Assembly: GCA_015062685.1 (NCBI GenBank)
Contig: SUUE01000011.1
Span: 25,676-89,675, forward strand
Direction: 5' to 3'
From: Coriobacteriaceae bacterium
GTDB lineage: Bacteria; Actinomycetota; Coriobacteriia; Coriobacteriales; Eggerthellaceae
DNA: 64,000 nt
How positions within the stretch are numbered: position 1 is the first letter of the stretch; each line of letters opens with the position of its first letter. Made by a program: the position numbers and the translations under genes. The notes below the pieces were generated by a model. The model saw nothing but the letters and a program-made list of their open reading frames with translations. It was not told where the DNA came from and did no database searches. Positions 55,258 to 64,000 of this stretch are shown piece by piece.

Positions 55258-56175
55258 ATGGCTCGCATCGCAATCATTATGCCAACCTACAATGAGGAAC
55301 GCCGCCTCCTCTCGCAGGCAATAGACTCCATTCTCCAGCAAACCGTTGCAGATTTTGAGCTCGTTGTCATCATCGACAATCCCGACCATAAAAGCAACGA
55401 TTACCTGGAAACAATAGCGCTTGAAGACGAGCGAATCACACTTGTGCATAATGATGAAAACATCGGGCTTGCAGCCTCGCTGAACAAAGCGCTAGATCTC
55501 GTCGACTCGGAGTATATCGCCCGAATGGACGCCGACGATATCTCTTGCCCCAACAGACTTGAAATCCAGCTTAGATACCTTGAAGGCATGAATGCGAGCT
55601 TGGTCGGATCGCAGCTTTCCGTCATTGACGAAACTGGAGCTGCTCTTTACGACACGCCACAGATTCCGCTTGCTCCCGAAAAAGTATCTCGCGCGCTCCG
55701 CTTCAATAATTGCGTTCCCCATCCGTCATGGTTTGGGAAGGCCGAACTCTTCAAGCTAGGCTATCGGCAAATTCCCCTTTGCGAGGATTACGATTTACTG
55801 TTGAGGGCAGCTTTACTCGGCATGAGAATCGGCAATGTGGGACAGAAGCTCGTCCAGTACCGCATGACTTCCAACAGCGTTTCGCGAACGAACCTCTACA
55901 CTCAATTCAGATACCAGAAATACCTCTCCAAATGCTACGCGCACGGCCAGATAGCCGATATCGACAAAGCAGCACAGTATGCCAACTCCAAAAATGACGC
56001 AAAGCGCCGAGAAAAGTACTGCGAAGCCAACGCAAGGCTTAATCAGACCCTCGAATTGCTCCGCGAGAAGCATTACGGCAAAGCCGCGATGGGCGTCATT
56101 CCTCTGATCACCAAATCGGCTTCATACAATGAGAAAATGCTGAGATTTGCTCTCGCCTCTCGAGTGGGGCAATAA
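55258..56175 (+). CDS. Glycosyltransferase family 2
   Basis: 305 aa. RIAIIMPTYNEERRLLSQAI, IARMDADDISCPNRL (metal-binding DAD) and VPHPSWFGKAELFKLGYRQI, then CEDYDLLLRA with the catalytic Asp. It begins 12 bases after the previous glycosyltransferase. Acceptor and donor unknown. The remaining 38 bases to the next, convergent gene hold nothing notable. Confidence 0.83.
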   Translation: MARIAIIMPTYNEERRLLSQAIDSILQQTVADFELVVIIDNPDHKSNDYLETIALEDERITLVHNDENIGLAASLNKALDLVDSEYIARMDADDISCPNRLEIQLRYLEGMNASLVGSQLSVIDETGAALYDTPQIPLAPEKVSRALRFNNCVPHPSWFGKAELFKLGYRQIPLCEDYDLLLRAALLGMRIGNVGQKLVQYRMTSNSVSRTNLYTQFRYQKYLSKCYAHGQIADIDKAAQYANSKNDAKRREKYCEANARLNQTLELLREKHYGKAAMGVIPLITKSASYNEKMLRFALASRVGQ

Positions 56176-56213
56176 TCTATCGGGCCAGATCTTTCGAGTC
56201 GCATCGGGATCTA

Positions 56214-58244
56214 TTAATTTACCTTCAACAGCAGCATATCTCCATCGCGAAGCACTTCCGTTAGATAGCCCGGGGTCTCCTTCGCCTCATCAATTCCCGC
56301 CCAAGCGCTCCTGCCCTGCGGAATCAATCTTGTTTCTGAATCACCGTTGTCTCCATCGAGCACGAGAACGTACGATAACCCTAAATCGGCCACAGCCTCT
56401 TGCACTTGCCCGTTGCCCTCGATGTCCTTCAAAGACGTGCGAAGCAACGCGCTTTGCTGCAATTCATTTTCCCCCATATAGCCTATTAAATCACGGTTGT
56501 AAACGTTCAGGCCATCAAGCGAGTATGCGAGCGCAGAACCATCAAACGGGTCATTCAGCACCAGAGACCCTGGCTCGATCAGCTGTTTTGCCTTTTCGAC
56601 GAAAGCCCTCTCATCATCGGTATATAACTTGGGGTCGTTGTAAAAACTCTTACACCCGTCCCTAAGATCATCGAATATCACTGGATAAGTCGTCAAGCCG
56701 AACGCCGACACCAACAGCAGAGCCGCCCCGAAACCCACCGCGCTCTCAGCCGACAGAGGGCGAACCATGCAAGCAACGCCCCTAAGCGCTCTATGTGCGG
56801 CAAACAAGCCAAGCGCAATTAGGGGAATTGCCGTCAAAGCCGCATAGCCCGCCAGTCGGAATGCATCGGTGTACCAGAACCCAGACAAGTAGTATCTAAA
56901 AAACGAGTCAGCAGGCAAAGCGGAGCTCGCAATGAATGCAAGCTGCGCAAAGAGATAGGAAAACGTGAGCCAAAGATGGCGGCGCTCTATTATGGTGTAC
57001 ACAACGCCAACAAGAACGAAGAATGCTGGCACCAGATGAGGCATGCTAGACATGTACCTAAGTGTCAACACCCTCCAGACGCCTTCACCCACCCCGAATG
57101 ACGGCTCGTGCACATACCAGACAACACTTTGCAGCGGTGGGAGAACGAAGCAAAGCGTCCAGATTGCCACTACGATAGCCGCGCACGCGCATGCGCAGAC
57201 CACCCGCAAGACAGGCCGCCCAGAAAAGGAACGTTGTAACTTTTCGGAAGCAAAGCCCTTACCGGCTTGATACACAAGAAAAGGCGCGAGAATGCCAGCT
57301 AGAGCGAACACGCCATTGGGCTGAGCAAGCGCCAGCGCCGCCAAACCCACCACGAACACAAAAGCGACGATCAGCCGCTGTCTAGCAAATTGGCTTGCGA
57401 AGAAGGTAATAAAGCAAGCACCCGCACTTGGAACGAGCGCATAAGATAACACATTGGGAGGTAACGGCCATCCGATGATTAGCTGCCACGGGGCGGCAAT
57501 CAGCACGAGAGCCGACACGATGCCGAACACCGAGACCCAAGGCTCCTCTGGAAAAGCAGCATCAAGAAAAGCATGTATTCCTAGCGGGAAAATCACGCTC
57601 GTTGTAATAGCAAGCAATGCGGCTTGCGCAACTTGGCTCTGAACGCCGAGCGAGCTAATGAGCATAGCGCATATCGTGTGCAACTCTGCTGGATAGAAAC
57701 CGACCGCGACGGGCGGTATGGTTTCAAAACGAGTATCTGCGTATAGATCGGCGGGGAACATCGACCAATTGCCTGACGACACAAATGCAACTGGAAGGTT
57801 AAGATGATAACAGTTATCGTACGATTGCGGCGCTAGCCCGGGATCCCCCATGGGGATCAAGAAGACAAACGCCGTTGCGAGCACCCCAAACGCAACATAC
57901 AATACGGCGATTATGCCTCGCCGCAAAGGCATCTTGCCGCCACCCTCGGAGCCAATATCCCAGCGGGAAACTCGCTGTCCCTTTTCTCTACAAACTAACG
58001 CTTCGCGAACTATGGCAGCAACAGCCGACAACAGGACGATAGGGGCAAAAAGCACAGCCCAACTGCACCACACCCCCATCTTCGAGACGAGAGCAGCAAG
58101 AATACAGTACGCCGGAAGCGAGAGCAACGGAGCAATTCGAACAGAAGTGACTACTGAAGCCCCCAATGCCCGCGAAAATAGGACACCGGGAAGATATATG
58201 AGAACAATTCCCGCAAGAACCGCCGCATAGAATTGAGGCCACAT
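56214..58244 (-). CDS. Large polytopic membrane protein, DUF6541-like
   Basis: 676 aa with about 12-13 helices and a C-terminal soluble part (about 545-676) containing ALAYSLDGLNVYNRDLIGYMG. A short extracellular loop after the sixth helix has GDPGLAPQSYDNCYHLNLP, reminiscent of GT-C loops near the first acidic pair. ATG 58244 has AGGGAG upstream; the longer frame adds no homology. DUF6541 proteins occur in actinobacterial surface-glycan loci and are suspected lipid-linked glycosyltransferases. Function not established. Confidence 0.7.
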   Translation of the reverse strand: MWPQFYAAVLAGIVLIYLPGVLFSRALGASVVTSVRIAPLLSLPAYCILAALVSKMGVWCSWAVLFAPIVLLSAVAAIVREALVCREKGQRVSRWDIGSEGGGKMPLRRGIIAVLYVAFGVLATAFVFLIPMGDPGLAPQSYDNCYHLNLPVAFVSSGNWSMFPADLYADTRFETIPPVAVGFYPAELHTICAMLISSLGVQSQVAQAALLAITTSVIFPLGIHAFLDAAFPEEPWVSVFGIVSALVLIAAPWQLIIGWPLPPNVLSYALVPSAGACFITFFASQFARQRLIVAFVFVVGLAALALAQPNGVFALAGILAPFLVYQAGKGFASEKLQRSFSGRPVLRVVCACACAAIVVAIWTLCFVLPPLQSVVWYVHEPSFGVGEGVWRVLTLRYMSSMPHLVPAFFVLVGVVYTIIERRHLWLTFSYLFAQLAFIASSALPADSFFRYYLSGFWYTDAFRLAGYAALTAIPLIALGLFAAHRALRGVACMVRPLSAESAVGFGAALLLVSAFGLTTYPVIFDDLRDGCKSFYNDPKLYTDDERAFVEKAKQLIEPGSLVLNDPFDGSALAYSLDGLNVYNRDLIGYMGENELQQSALLRTSLKDIEGNGQVQEAVADLGLSYVLVLDGDNGDSETRLIPQGRSAWAGIDEAKETPGYLTEVLRDGDMLLLKVN

Positions 58245-58323
58245 AGGACCAACTCCCTTTACTGTACTAACCTGAGAGCATAATAGCCCAGCAGCCCGCC
58301 TCAAACTCGATGATTAATCACAC

Positions 58324-59397
58324 TCACCTAGCCGCCGTTTTCTTGGCTTTTGCCTTGAGCAGCCTATATACGAACACGAGCGCTGCACTTGCGACATAAA
58401 TAACAATCGCCTTCAAAAGAACGCAATGTTCGACGTTCGCATCCAAAAAACCGCCAATGACATTTCGTACCTGCATATGCATCGCGTAAATACCAAGGCT
58501 GAGAGCCGATAGCCCCTTGATTGCGCTGTAGCAGCTTAACGAGCCAATTGCCTCGTTAAGCTGTTTCCCAATCACAAAGAGCGACATCGACAACGCCGCG
58601 GCGGGCAAACCAAGAGCATTGGTGTAAAACCCGTCGTATTTCACGACGCCGACCGCAGCCATCCGAGCAATATCGTTCGTATGGACGGTCATCACGAACA
58701 TGATTGCAATACTGCAAACCATCGCAACTAAAAGCGCGGGCAATGGGATTCGCTTATCCAGATGGGCATTTAGGTAGTAGCCCGCGAAGTAGTAGAACAA
58801 CCAAGAACTCAGATACGGATACGTAAACCCAGCAAAAGCCTCATAGCCATCCAGGAAGCGGGTGACGAGGGGGAACACCATACTTGTAACCGCACAAACG
58901 ACCAACGCATACTCCATAAGACGCTTGTCGTCTGCAATCTTCGAAAAGATCGGGGTAACGAGATACAAGCCAATAATCACGTAAAAGTACCAGTAAATGT
59001 TGTCGATGCTATTGTCGAGGAAGGACCTGACGAAGTCCTCGAGCGATGGCTGCCGCCAACCCCAATTGAACGCTTCAACCGGTAAACACTGCAAGACGTA
59101 GACAAGCACGCTGCACCCCAGAAATACGCCCAGGATTCTGCTCATCCTCTTCTTGAAGAACTCTTTAGTCGAATACCGCTTACGATAACCCAACAAATTC
59201 GCGCCGCTGATCATGAGAAAGATCGGCACCGCGAAGATAAAGGCGCTCTGAATCGCGACGCAATAACGCCAGTAAAGACTACCTTCGTTGAAATAGACCG
59301 CAGTTGATGAGTGCAGGGCAACAACCGCAAAACATGCGAGCACATTCAACGCATCCATGTAGTAGAAACGCTTTTGCGCTTGGACGATCTCACTCAT
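58324..59397 (-). CDS. Acyltransferase family 3 membrane protein
   Basis: 357 aa, about ten helices. It starts RFYYMDALNVLACFAVVALHSS with the catalytic His of the AT3 (OafA/WecH-like) family, then SAFIFAVPIFLMISGANLLGY, typical of the second conserved region. It would O-acylate an exported glycan. Its ATG overlaps the stop of the upstream double glycosyltransferase (ATGA). Confidence 0.87.
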   Translation of the reverse strand: MSEIVQAQKRFYYMDALNVLACFAVVALHSSTAVYFNEGSLYWRYCVAIQSAFIFAVPIFLMISGANLLGYRKRYSTKEFFKKRMSRILGVFLGCSVLVYVLQCLPVEAFNWGWRQPSLEDFVRSFLDNSIDNIYWYFYVIIGLYLVTPIFSKIADDKRLMEYALVVCAVTSMVFPLVTRFLDGYEAFAGFTYPYLSSWLFYYFAGYYLNAHLDKRIPLPALLVAMVCSIAIMFVMTVHTNDIARMAAVGVVKYDGFYTNALGLPAAALSMSLFVIGKQLNEAIGSLSCYSAIKGLSALSLGIYAMHMQVRNVIGGFLDANVEHCVLLKAIVIYVASAALVFVYRLLKAKAKKTAAR

Positions 59398-61610
59398 ATC
59401 AGCAATTCGTCTTCATCCTCATCCGTAGCGCTCACGCCTTTGATCAGCCTTACGGGCGCCGCGATCATCTCAGATAGGCGGAACGACTTGGATTCGTATA
59501 TCTCGACAAGCTCTTCCGCCTGCTGCTCGTTCTGCATCTCAACCATTTCCAAATAGGTTTTCTCCCGAATGAACCTCAGGAAGTTACGGTCGCGCGTCTC
59601 GTAGAAGTAGTCACCTGAGCGATCGAGGACGCCCATGCTTGCAAGCCATTCATTTCGAATTTCGTCGTAAAACCGCTGACGGGGCGCGCCGAAAATCGTC
59701 TTGAACTTCCAACGGCACATAAAGACAACGTAGTTTATGAAATCCTGTTTATAGTCCTCCAGGATTCCGCGTTTTTCGAACTCGTACTTCATGCACTCAA
59801 GAGCCTTTAGCATGTACTCATACTGGTTCTCGGTGTCATCGCTACGGCTTCCCTCCGCACGCTCACGACGGTAATGGTAGAGAACCGCGTTGAGAACGTA
59901 TACACGGTCTGAGACGGATGAAGCAACGTATGTGAACGGCGCGTCTTCATGCGCCCCGATTGAGGGGAACTCCAAATCGAGCGACTTGAAATAGTTCATG
60001 CTGTAGAGCTTGTTTACGGTAAAACCAACCATGTTCTCGAAATAGTTTTCGACGTCGCGGGGATCGAAAACTACCCCAATGGGAACCTTGCCCTTCACCA
60101 CGGCGTGACGCATCGGAAAGTAGCGCTTCGTGTCATCACGGAATTCGTCGATTCCGAAAATGACTACGTCTGCGGCATTCGTCACCGCCGCGTCCACAAG
60201 ACGCTGCAACATCGTCTTCTCGACAAAGTCGTCTGCATCAACGAAGCAAAGATAATCGCCGGTCGCCATTTTGATTCCGACGTTCCTGGCCACGCTCGGA
60301 CCCTCGTTCTGTTTATCAACAACCACAACGCGATTATCCGCACGCTCGAACGCCCTGAGCTTTTCAAGGCTTCCGTCTATCGAGCCGTCATTCACGCAAA
60401 TGATCTCGAAATTATCGTGCGTCTGCTTGAGAAGCGACTCCATCGTTTTATCGAGATACTTCTCAGAGTTGTAAACGGGAACGACAATGCTCACTTTGCA
60501 ATCGCCATGAGCCCTGAAACGCCCGACCACATGATCGTCTGCCACAGACGCAGCATTTTGCGCAAGCTCGCCAGCACGCCGCTTGAGCGCATCCGCAACG
60601 CCATACAGCTTGCCCTTCACTTCATCGCATGCACGATTCTTGCGATCCGCTACAAACGCTTTATGCGGATCCTCAACTATCTGGCAGAGCCATTCAAATT
60701 CGCCTTCCTTGAATACGAGCGGATCAATCCGATCCTCCAGGAAAGCAGGGGCGAATTCGGCGGCAATTCGCTGCAGGAACTCTTCCCTAAACTCTTCCGA
60801 GACCCTGTCGTAATTCCAATTGTACGTATCGAACTTCTTCGCCAAAATACGGCCGATAAGCCGTTCGTACCGCTCAGAACGCGCTTCCAAGAAGTTCTCA
60901 ATCGAAGCGAATTCTTCGCACACGAAGTAGACTTTCGCAGCCGACTTCACCGAGGAACCCGCATTGTCAACCCGGTAATTGAGATACGCATCGTGCACCA
61001 AGAAAAATGAGTCGGCAGCGATCCAGGACTTATATACGAACCCAGTGTCTTGGAACGATGCGCCTGGGGTTTCCAGGAACCGAATCCCGTTAGCCGTCAG
61101 GAATTCTTTTCTGTAAATAGCAGCCCAAATTGCCGGAATGGAGTTTAAAACGACCATCCCGTCATCGTCGAGGGGCGAAAGAACGCGTCCGCATAATTCA
61201 CGAGGAAAATTCTCCACTAACGAAGGCTCGCAACCATCGGCGAAAACGTTATGGTTCGCCTTGACGATGTCACACTTATCATTGGCGGAGGCGATTTCGT
61301 ACAAGACCTCGAACGCATCGGGGTCTACCCAGTCATCTGATTCGACGATGCCGATGTACTCTCCACGCGCGGCGTCAATCCCAACATTCATCGTGTGACC
61401 GTAACCGCCATTCGGCTTATCGATCACAACGAACCTATCATCCTTGTCCGAATAGCTCCGGAGAATATCGAGGGAGTTATCCGTAGATCCATCGTTCACG
61501 CAAATGAACTCGATGTCATGAAGCGTCTGCGCCATAAGACTGTCCAAACACTTCGGCAGAAACTGCGCCACGTTGTAAATCGGGGTAACAACAGATATCT
61601 TGGGGGTCAC
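59394..61610 (-). CDS. Double-domain glycosyltransferase (two GT2 modules)
   Basis: 738 aa. First GT2: ISVVTPIYNVAQFLPKCLDS, VNDGSTDNSLDIL, IVESDDWVDPDAF (about 1-230). Second GT2: KVSIVVPVYNSEKYLDKTME, VNDGSIDGSLEKL, CFVDADDFVEKTM (about 375-600). A C-terminal helical region (about 660-738) ends acidic (TDEDEDELLI). Such two-headed enzymes add alternating sugars. The first half resembles the partial glycosyltransferase at 63438. Overlaps the acyltransferase start by four bases. Confidence 0.86.
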   Translation of the reverse strand: MTPKISVVTPIYNVAQFLPKCLDSLMAQTLHDIEFICVNDGSTDNSLDILRSYSDKDDRFVVIDKPNGGYGHTMNVGIDAARGEYIGIVESDDWVDPDAFEVLYEIASANDKCDIVKANHNVFADGCEPSLVENFPRELCGRVLSPLDDDGMVVLNSIPAIWAAIYRKEFLTANGIRFLETPGASFQDTGFVYKSWIAADSFFLVHDAYLNYRVDNAGSSVKSAAKVYFVCEEFASIENFLEARSERYERLIGRILAKKFDTYNWNYDRVSEEFREEFLQRIAAEFAPAFLEDRIDPLVFKEGEFEWLCQIVEDPHKAFVADRKNRACDEVKGKLYGVADALKRRAGELAQNAASVADDHVVGRFRAHGDCKVSIVVPVYNSEKYLDKTMESLLKQTHDNFEIICVNDGSIDGSLEKLRAFERADNRVVVVDKQNEGPSVARNVGIKMATGDYLCFVDADDFVEKTMLQRLVDAAVTNAADVVIFGIDEFRDDTKRYFPMRHAVVKGKVPIGVVFDPRDVENYFENMVGFTVNKLYSMNYFKSLDLEFPSIGAHEDAPFTYVASSVSDRVYVLNAVLYHYRRERAEGSRSDDTENQYEYMLKALECMKYEFEKRGILEDYKQDFINYVVFMCRWKFKTIFGAPRQRFYDEIRNEWLASMGVLDRSGDYFYETRDRNFLRFIREKTYLEMVEMQNEQQAEELVEIYESKSFRLSEMIAAPVRLIKGVSATDEDEDELLI

Positions 61611-61814
61611 CGTTGAATCCTCCTCATACTAAATTTCAAGAACCGCACAATCATAGCCCTTAATGTCGCTTCTGTGCCCATCACGCGCACAAGCACGAGA
61701 GGAACTCCAAACCGAGCATCATTTACCCCAATATCCGCCATCTGCCGACGATGCTTCTGGGTCTTTCGTAATGATTCTCGACTCCATTGCGCTTCAACGT
61801 ATAATATGTGCGCT

Positions 61815-62678
61815 ATGGCAGAAGAAACGCAACAAACCGAAGCGATATTCGCGAATTACGAACCCGTTGACACCGGCGACGCTTACCAGAAGGTGACGGC
61901 AGCCAAATCAGGTAGTCAATGGAAGCACGACTGGTTCGTATTGCGATCGCTCGTTTCCAAGGACTTCAAGCTCAAGTATCGCCGAAGCGTGCTCGGCGTC
62001 TTGTGGAGTCTGCTTAACCCCTTGCTCATGATGGTAGTCATGGCGGCCGTGTTCTCGTATATGTTCAGGTTCCAGATTGAGCACTTTCCCGTTTACCTGA
62101 TTTTGGGCACCATCATGTTCGACTTCATGAGCCGGGGCACAACAGGTGCCATGAGCTCAATCATCGAGTCGCAAGCCCTCATCAAAAAGGTTCGCATCGA
62201 GAAGATCATCTTCCCGCTTGAGAAAGTCGTTTTCGAGCTCGTCAATTTTGGGCTCGCACTCGTCGCTGCAGCCGTCGTCATGGTGTACTTCCAAGTAGTC
62301 CCATCGGTCCATGCGCTCTGGGGGCTACCGTTCATCATTGTCATGGTTACGCTATTCAGCACTGGCCTCAGCTTGTTGATATCTGCGCTTTCGGTTTTCT
62401 TCCGCGATGTCATGCACCTCTGGGGCGTGCTTATGACGGCATGGACGTACGCAACCCCGTTGTTCTACCCTTACGAGATGCTCGCTGGCTGGATGCAGCT
62501 CATTGTTCAGTTCAACCCCATGTATCACTACATCAACTTTTTCCGAAGCATCATGATGTGGAACACGAATCCCGGCATCCTCGAATGCCTCATATGCGCG
62601 GGCATGGCCATCGTAACGTTCCTCATAGGCTTGCTTGTCTTCCGTAAGACCGAGAGCAAATTCATCCTCTACATCTAG
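61815..62678 (+). CDS. ABC-2 type polysaccharide export permease
   Basis: 287 aa, six helices. WFVLRSLVSKDFKLKYRRSVLG and SLLNPLLMMVVMAAVFSYMFRF match the TagG/Wzm export permeases, and the last helices end FRKTESKFILYI. A TATAAT at 61800-61805 lies 9 bases before ATG 61815 and no Shine-Dalgarno is seen, suggesting a short or absent leader; ATG 61806 is an alternative. The ATP-binding partner follows after 13 bases. It probably exports a teichoic-acid-like polymer. Confidence 0.88.
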   Translation: MAEETQQTEAIFANYEPVDTGDAYQKVTAAKSGSQWKHDWFVLRSLVSKDFKLKYRRSVLGVLWSLLNPLLMMVVMAAVFSYMFRFQIEHFPVYLILGTIMFDFMSRGTTGAMSSIIESQALIKKVRIEKIIFPLEKVVFELVNFGLALVAAAVVMVYFQVVPSVHALWGLPFIIVMVTLFSTGLSLLISALSVFFRDVMHLWGVLMTAWTYATPLFYPYEMLAGWMQLIVQFNPMYHYINFFRSIMMWNTNPGILECLICAGMAIVTFLIGLLVFRKTESKFILYI

Positions 62679-62691
62679 GGTGCGTCTAACC

Positions 62692-63435
62692 ATGAATGAG
62701 CCCATCGTCGTCGTAAACCACGTGTCCATGATGTTCAACATCGCTTCCGAGCAGTTGAACTCGCTCAAGGAATACTTCCTGGCACTCATCAAGGGCAAAC
62801 TGCACTTCAAGGCTTTCATGGCACTTAACGATATCGACTTCGTCGTGTCTCGCGGCGATCGTTACGGCATCGTCGGCACAAACGGTTCGGGAAAGTCAAC
62901 GTTGCTCAAAATCGTGGCAGGCGTTCTGGAGCCCACCAAGGGACGAGTCGCCATTGGCGGCACCATCGCGCCCCTTATCGAGCTGGGCGCTGGTTTCGAC
63001 ATGGAGCTCACCGCACGCGAGAACATCTATCTGAACGGCGCACTGCTCGGCTACAGCAAGCAGTTCATCGACGAGCGCTTCGAAGACATCGTCGACTTCG
63101 CCGAGGTGCGCGACTTCCTGGACATGCCCATGAAAAACTACTCGTCGGGCATGGTTGCTCGCGTAGCGTTCTCCGTAGCGACGGCAACGATTCCCGACAT
63201 TCTCGTTGTCGACGAGGCGCTCTCAGTGGGCGACTTCCTGTTTCAGGAGAAATGCGAGAAGCGCATCAACGAGCTCGTCGACGGTCATGGCACCACCCTG
63301 TTGTTCGTATCGCACAGTATTGACCAGGTCGAACGCGTCTGCGACAAAGCGGTATGGATTGAAAAGGGACACATGCGTATGATTGGCGATTCAAAGGACG
63401 TCTGCGAGGCCTACCGCCACCTGGGAGAAGAATAA
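62692..63435 (+). CDS. ABC export ATPase (TagH/Wzt-like)
   Basis: 247 aa. Walker A GIVGTNGSGKSTLLK, the family's IGGTIAPLIELGAGFDMELT, signature YSSGMVARVAFSVATA, Walker B ILVVDEALSVGD, and switch His in FVSHSIDQV. The segment SLKEYFLALIKGKLHFKAF before the core is typical of teichoic-acid/O-antigen ATPases. No C-terminal carbohydrate-binding domain, so no terminal-sugar reading as in long Wzt proteins. Pairs with the permease just upstream. Confidence 0.92.
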   Translation: MNEPIVVVNHVSMMFNIASEQLNSLKEYFLALIKGKLHFKAFMALNDIDFVVSRGDRYGIVGTNGSGKSTLLKIVAGVLEPTKGRVAIGGTIAPLIELGAGFDMELTARENIYLNGALLGYSKQFIDERFEDIVDFAEVRDFLDMPMKNYSSGMVARVAFSVATATIPDILVVDEALSVGDFLFQEKCEKRINELVDGHGTTLLFVSHSIDQVERVCDKAVWIEKGHMRMIGDSKDVCEAYRHLGEE

Positions 63436-63437
63436 CC

Positions 63438-64000
63438 GTGCCCACCGTATCGGTCATCGTTCCCATCTACAACGCTGCGCCGTACCTTGACCAAGCGCTC
63501 CTGAGCCTTGAGTCGCAAACCTTAACCAATATCGAGATAATCTGCGTGAACGACGGCTCCACCGACGATTCGCTCGCGATCATGCAGCGCCACGCTGCAG
63601 CCGACCCGCGCATCCGCGTCATCGACAAGCCCAATGGCGGTTATGGGAGCGCCTGCAACCGCGGCCTCGACGAGGCGAAGGGCACGTGGGTCGCCATCTT
63701 GGAGCCCGACGACTGGATCGCCCCAGAGATGTTCGCCGACATGACCGCCTTCGCGGCATCGTTCGGTTGCGACATCGACATCGTGAAGACGCCCTACTGG
63801 CGCATCGTCAACCCCGACACGCCGCGACAGCGCCGCGTGAACGCAAGTTACCGCGGCCGCATCAAGCCGCAAGCTCAGCCGTTCCGCTTGACCGACCCCG
63901 GCGTGACACATCTGATCATCCACCACCCGAGCATCTGGTCGGCGCTCTACAAGCGCAGCTTCCTCGAGAGCAAGGGCATCAGGTTCCACGAGATCCCCGG
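63438..64000 (+). CDS. Glycosyltransferase family 2, 3' end outside window
   Basis: At least 187 codons, open to the last base. GTG 63438 has GGAG upstream and begins 2 bases after the ABC ATPase stop. VSVIVPIYNAAPYLDQALLS, VNDGSTDDSLAIM and AILEPDDWIAPEMFADM give GT2 with its metal site; DKPNGGYGSACNRGLDEAKG closely resembles the first module of the gene at 59394. It probably belongs to the exported polymer's assembly. Confidence 0.85.
   Translation, partial: MPTVSVIVPIYNAAPYLDQALLSLESQTLTNIEIICVNDGSTDDSLAIMQRHAAADPRIRVIDKPNGGYGSACNRGLDEAKGTWVAILEPDDWIAPEMFADMTAFAASFGCDIDIVKTPYWRIVNPDTPRQRRVNASYRGRIKPQAQPFRLTDPGVTHLIIHHPSIWSALYKRSFLESKGIRFHEIP

Overview
This 64 kb window is from a high-GC actinobacterial chromosome. 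The best guess is class Coriobacteriia (Eggerthellaceae-like). The grounds are the GC-rich codon usage of the housekeeping genes, the gene orders rplU-rpmA-obg-proB-proA-nadD-rsfS and ftsE-ftsX-ctp-rnr, the tmRNA tag ending YALAA, and the mix of actinobacterial and firmicute-like cell-surface genes. No rRNA is present, so genus-level placement is not possible from this sequence.

Layout. 1-3.6 kb: two GH13 enzymes of glycogen/maltodextrin metabolism, the first cut by the window edge. 3.6-4.6 kb: tmRNA, tRNA-Gly and tRNA-Pro, all on the minus strand, with the first copy of a hairpin repeat. 4.6-9.4 kb: rdgB, ybaK, a second and expanded repeat copy, an L,D-transpeptidase, smpB, and a duplicated acidic protein of unknown function. 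9.4-14.7 kb: minus-strand ftsE-ftsX-S41 protease-rnr. 14.7-22.4 kb: transketolase, a large ATPase/BTAD transcriptional regulator, and secA. 22.6-33.2 kb: minus-strand housekeeping block polA, rplU-rpmA, obg, proBA, nadD-yqeK fusion, rsfS, prfB. 33.5-35.5 kb: glnA translationally coupled to an atypical response regulator.

35.6-64 kb is a cell-envelope region. It starts with a divergent pair of secreted proteins that share a six-repeat AHVQNxGW (ChW-type) region and a ricin-like region but carry different catalytic ends (L,D-transpeptidase versus C39-like cysteine peptidase). A glycosyltransferase, a DegT aminotransferase and a sugar-phosphate transferase follow. Next comes a phosphocholine module: a DMT-family permease resembling LicB, divergent from one polypeptide joining a winged-helix domain, a LicC-like cytidylyltransferase and a LicA-like choline kinase. 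Beyond it are a membrane sulfatase-fold protein overlapping a YidC-CDP-glycerol glycerophosphotransferase fusion, then a lower-GC block of glycosyltransferases, a flippase, a DUF6541-like membrane protein and an acyltransferase, and finally an ABC-2 polymer exporter with another glycosyltransferase cut by the window end. Together these could build, decorate with choline phosphate, and export a teichoic-acid-like surface glycopolymer. That integrated reading is inference.

The least expected observations are: (i) a modular intergenic element whose stem shows compensatory changes between two copies and is followed by a constant box plus a hairpin of variable sequence; (ii) long inverted repeats, one of them inside the RNase R reading frame; (iii) an S41 protease with alanine at the catalytic serine position; and (iv) the YidC-TagF and HTH-LicC-LicA fusions.
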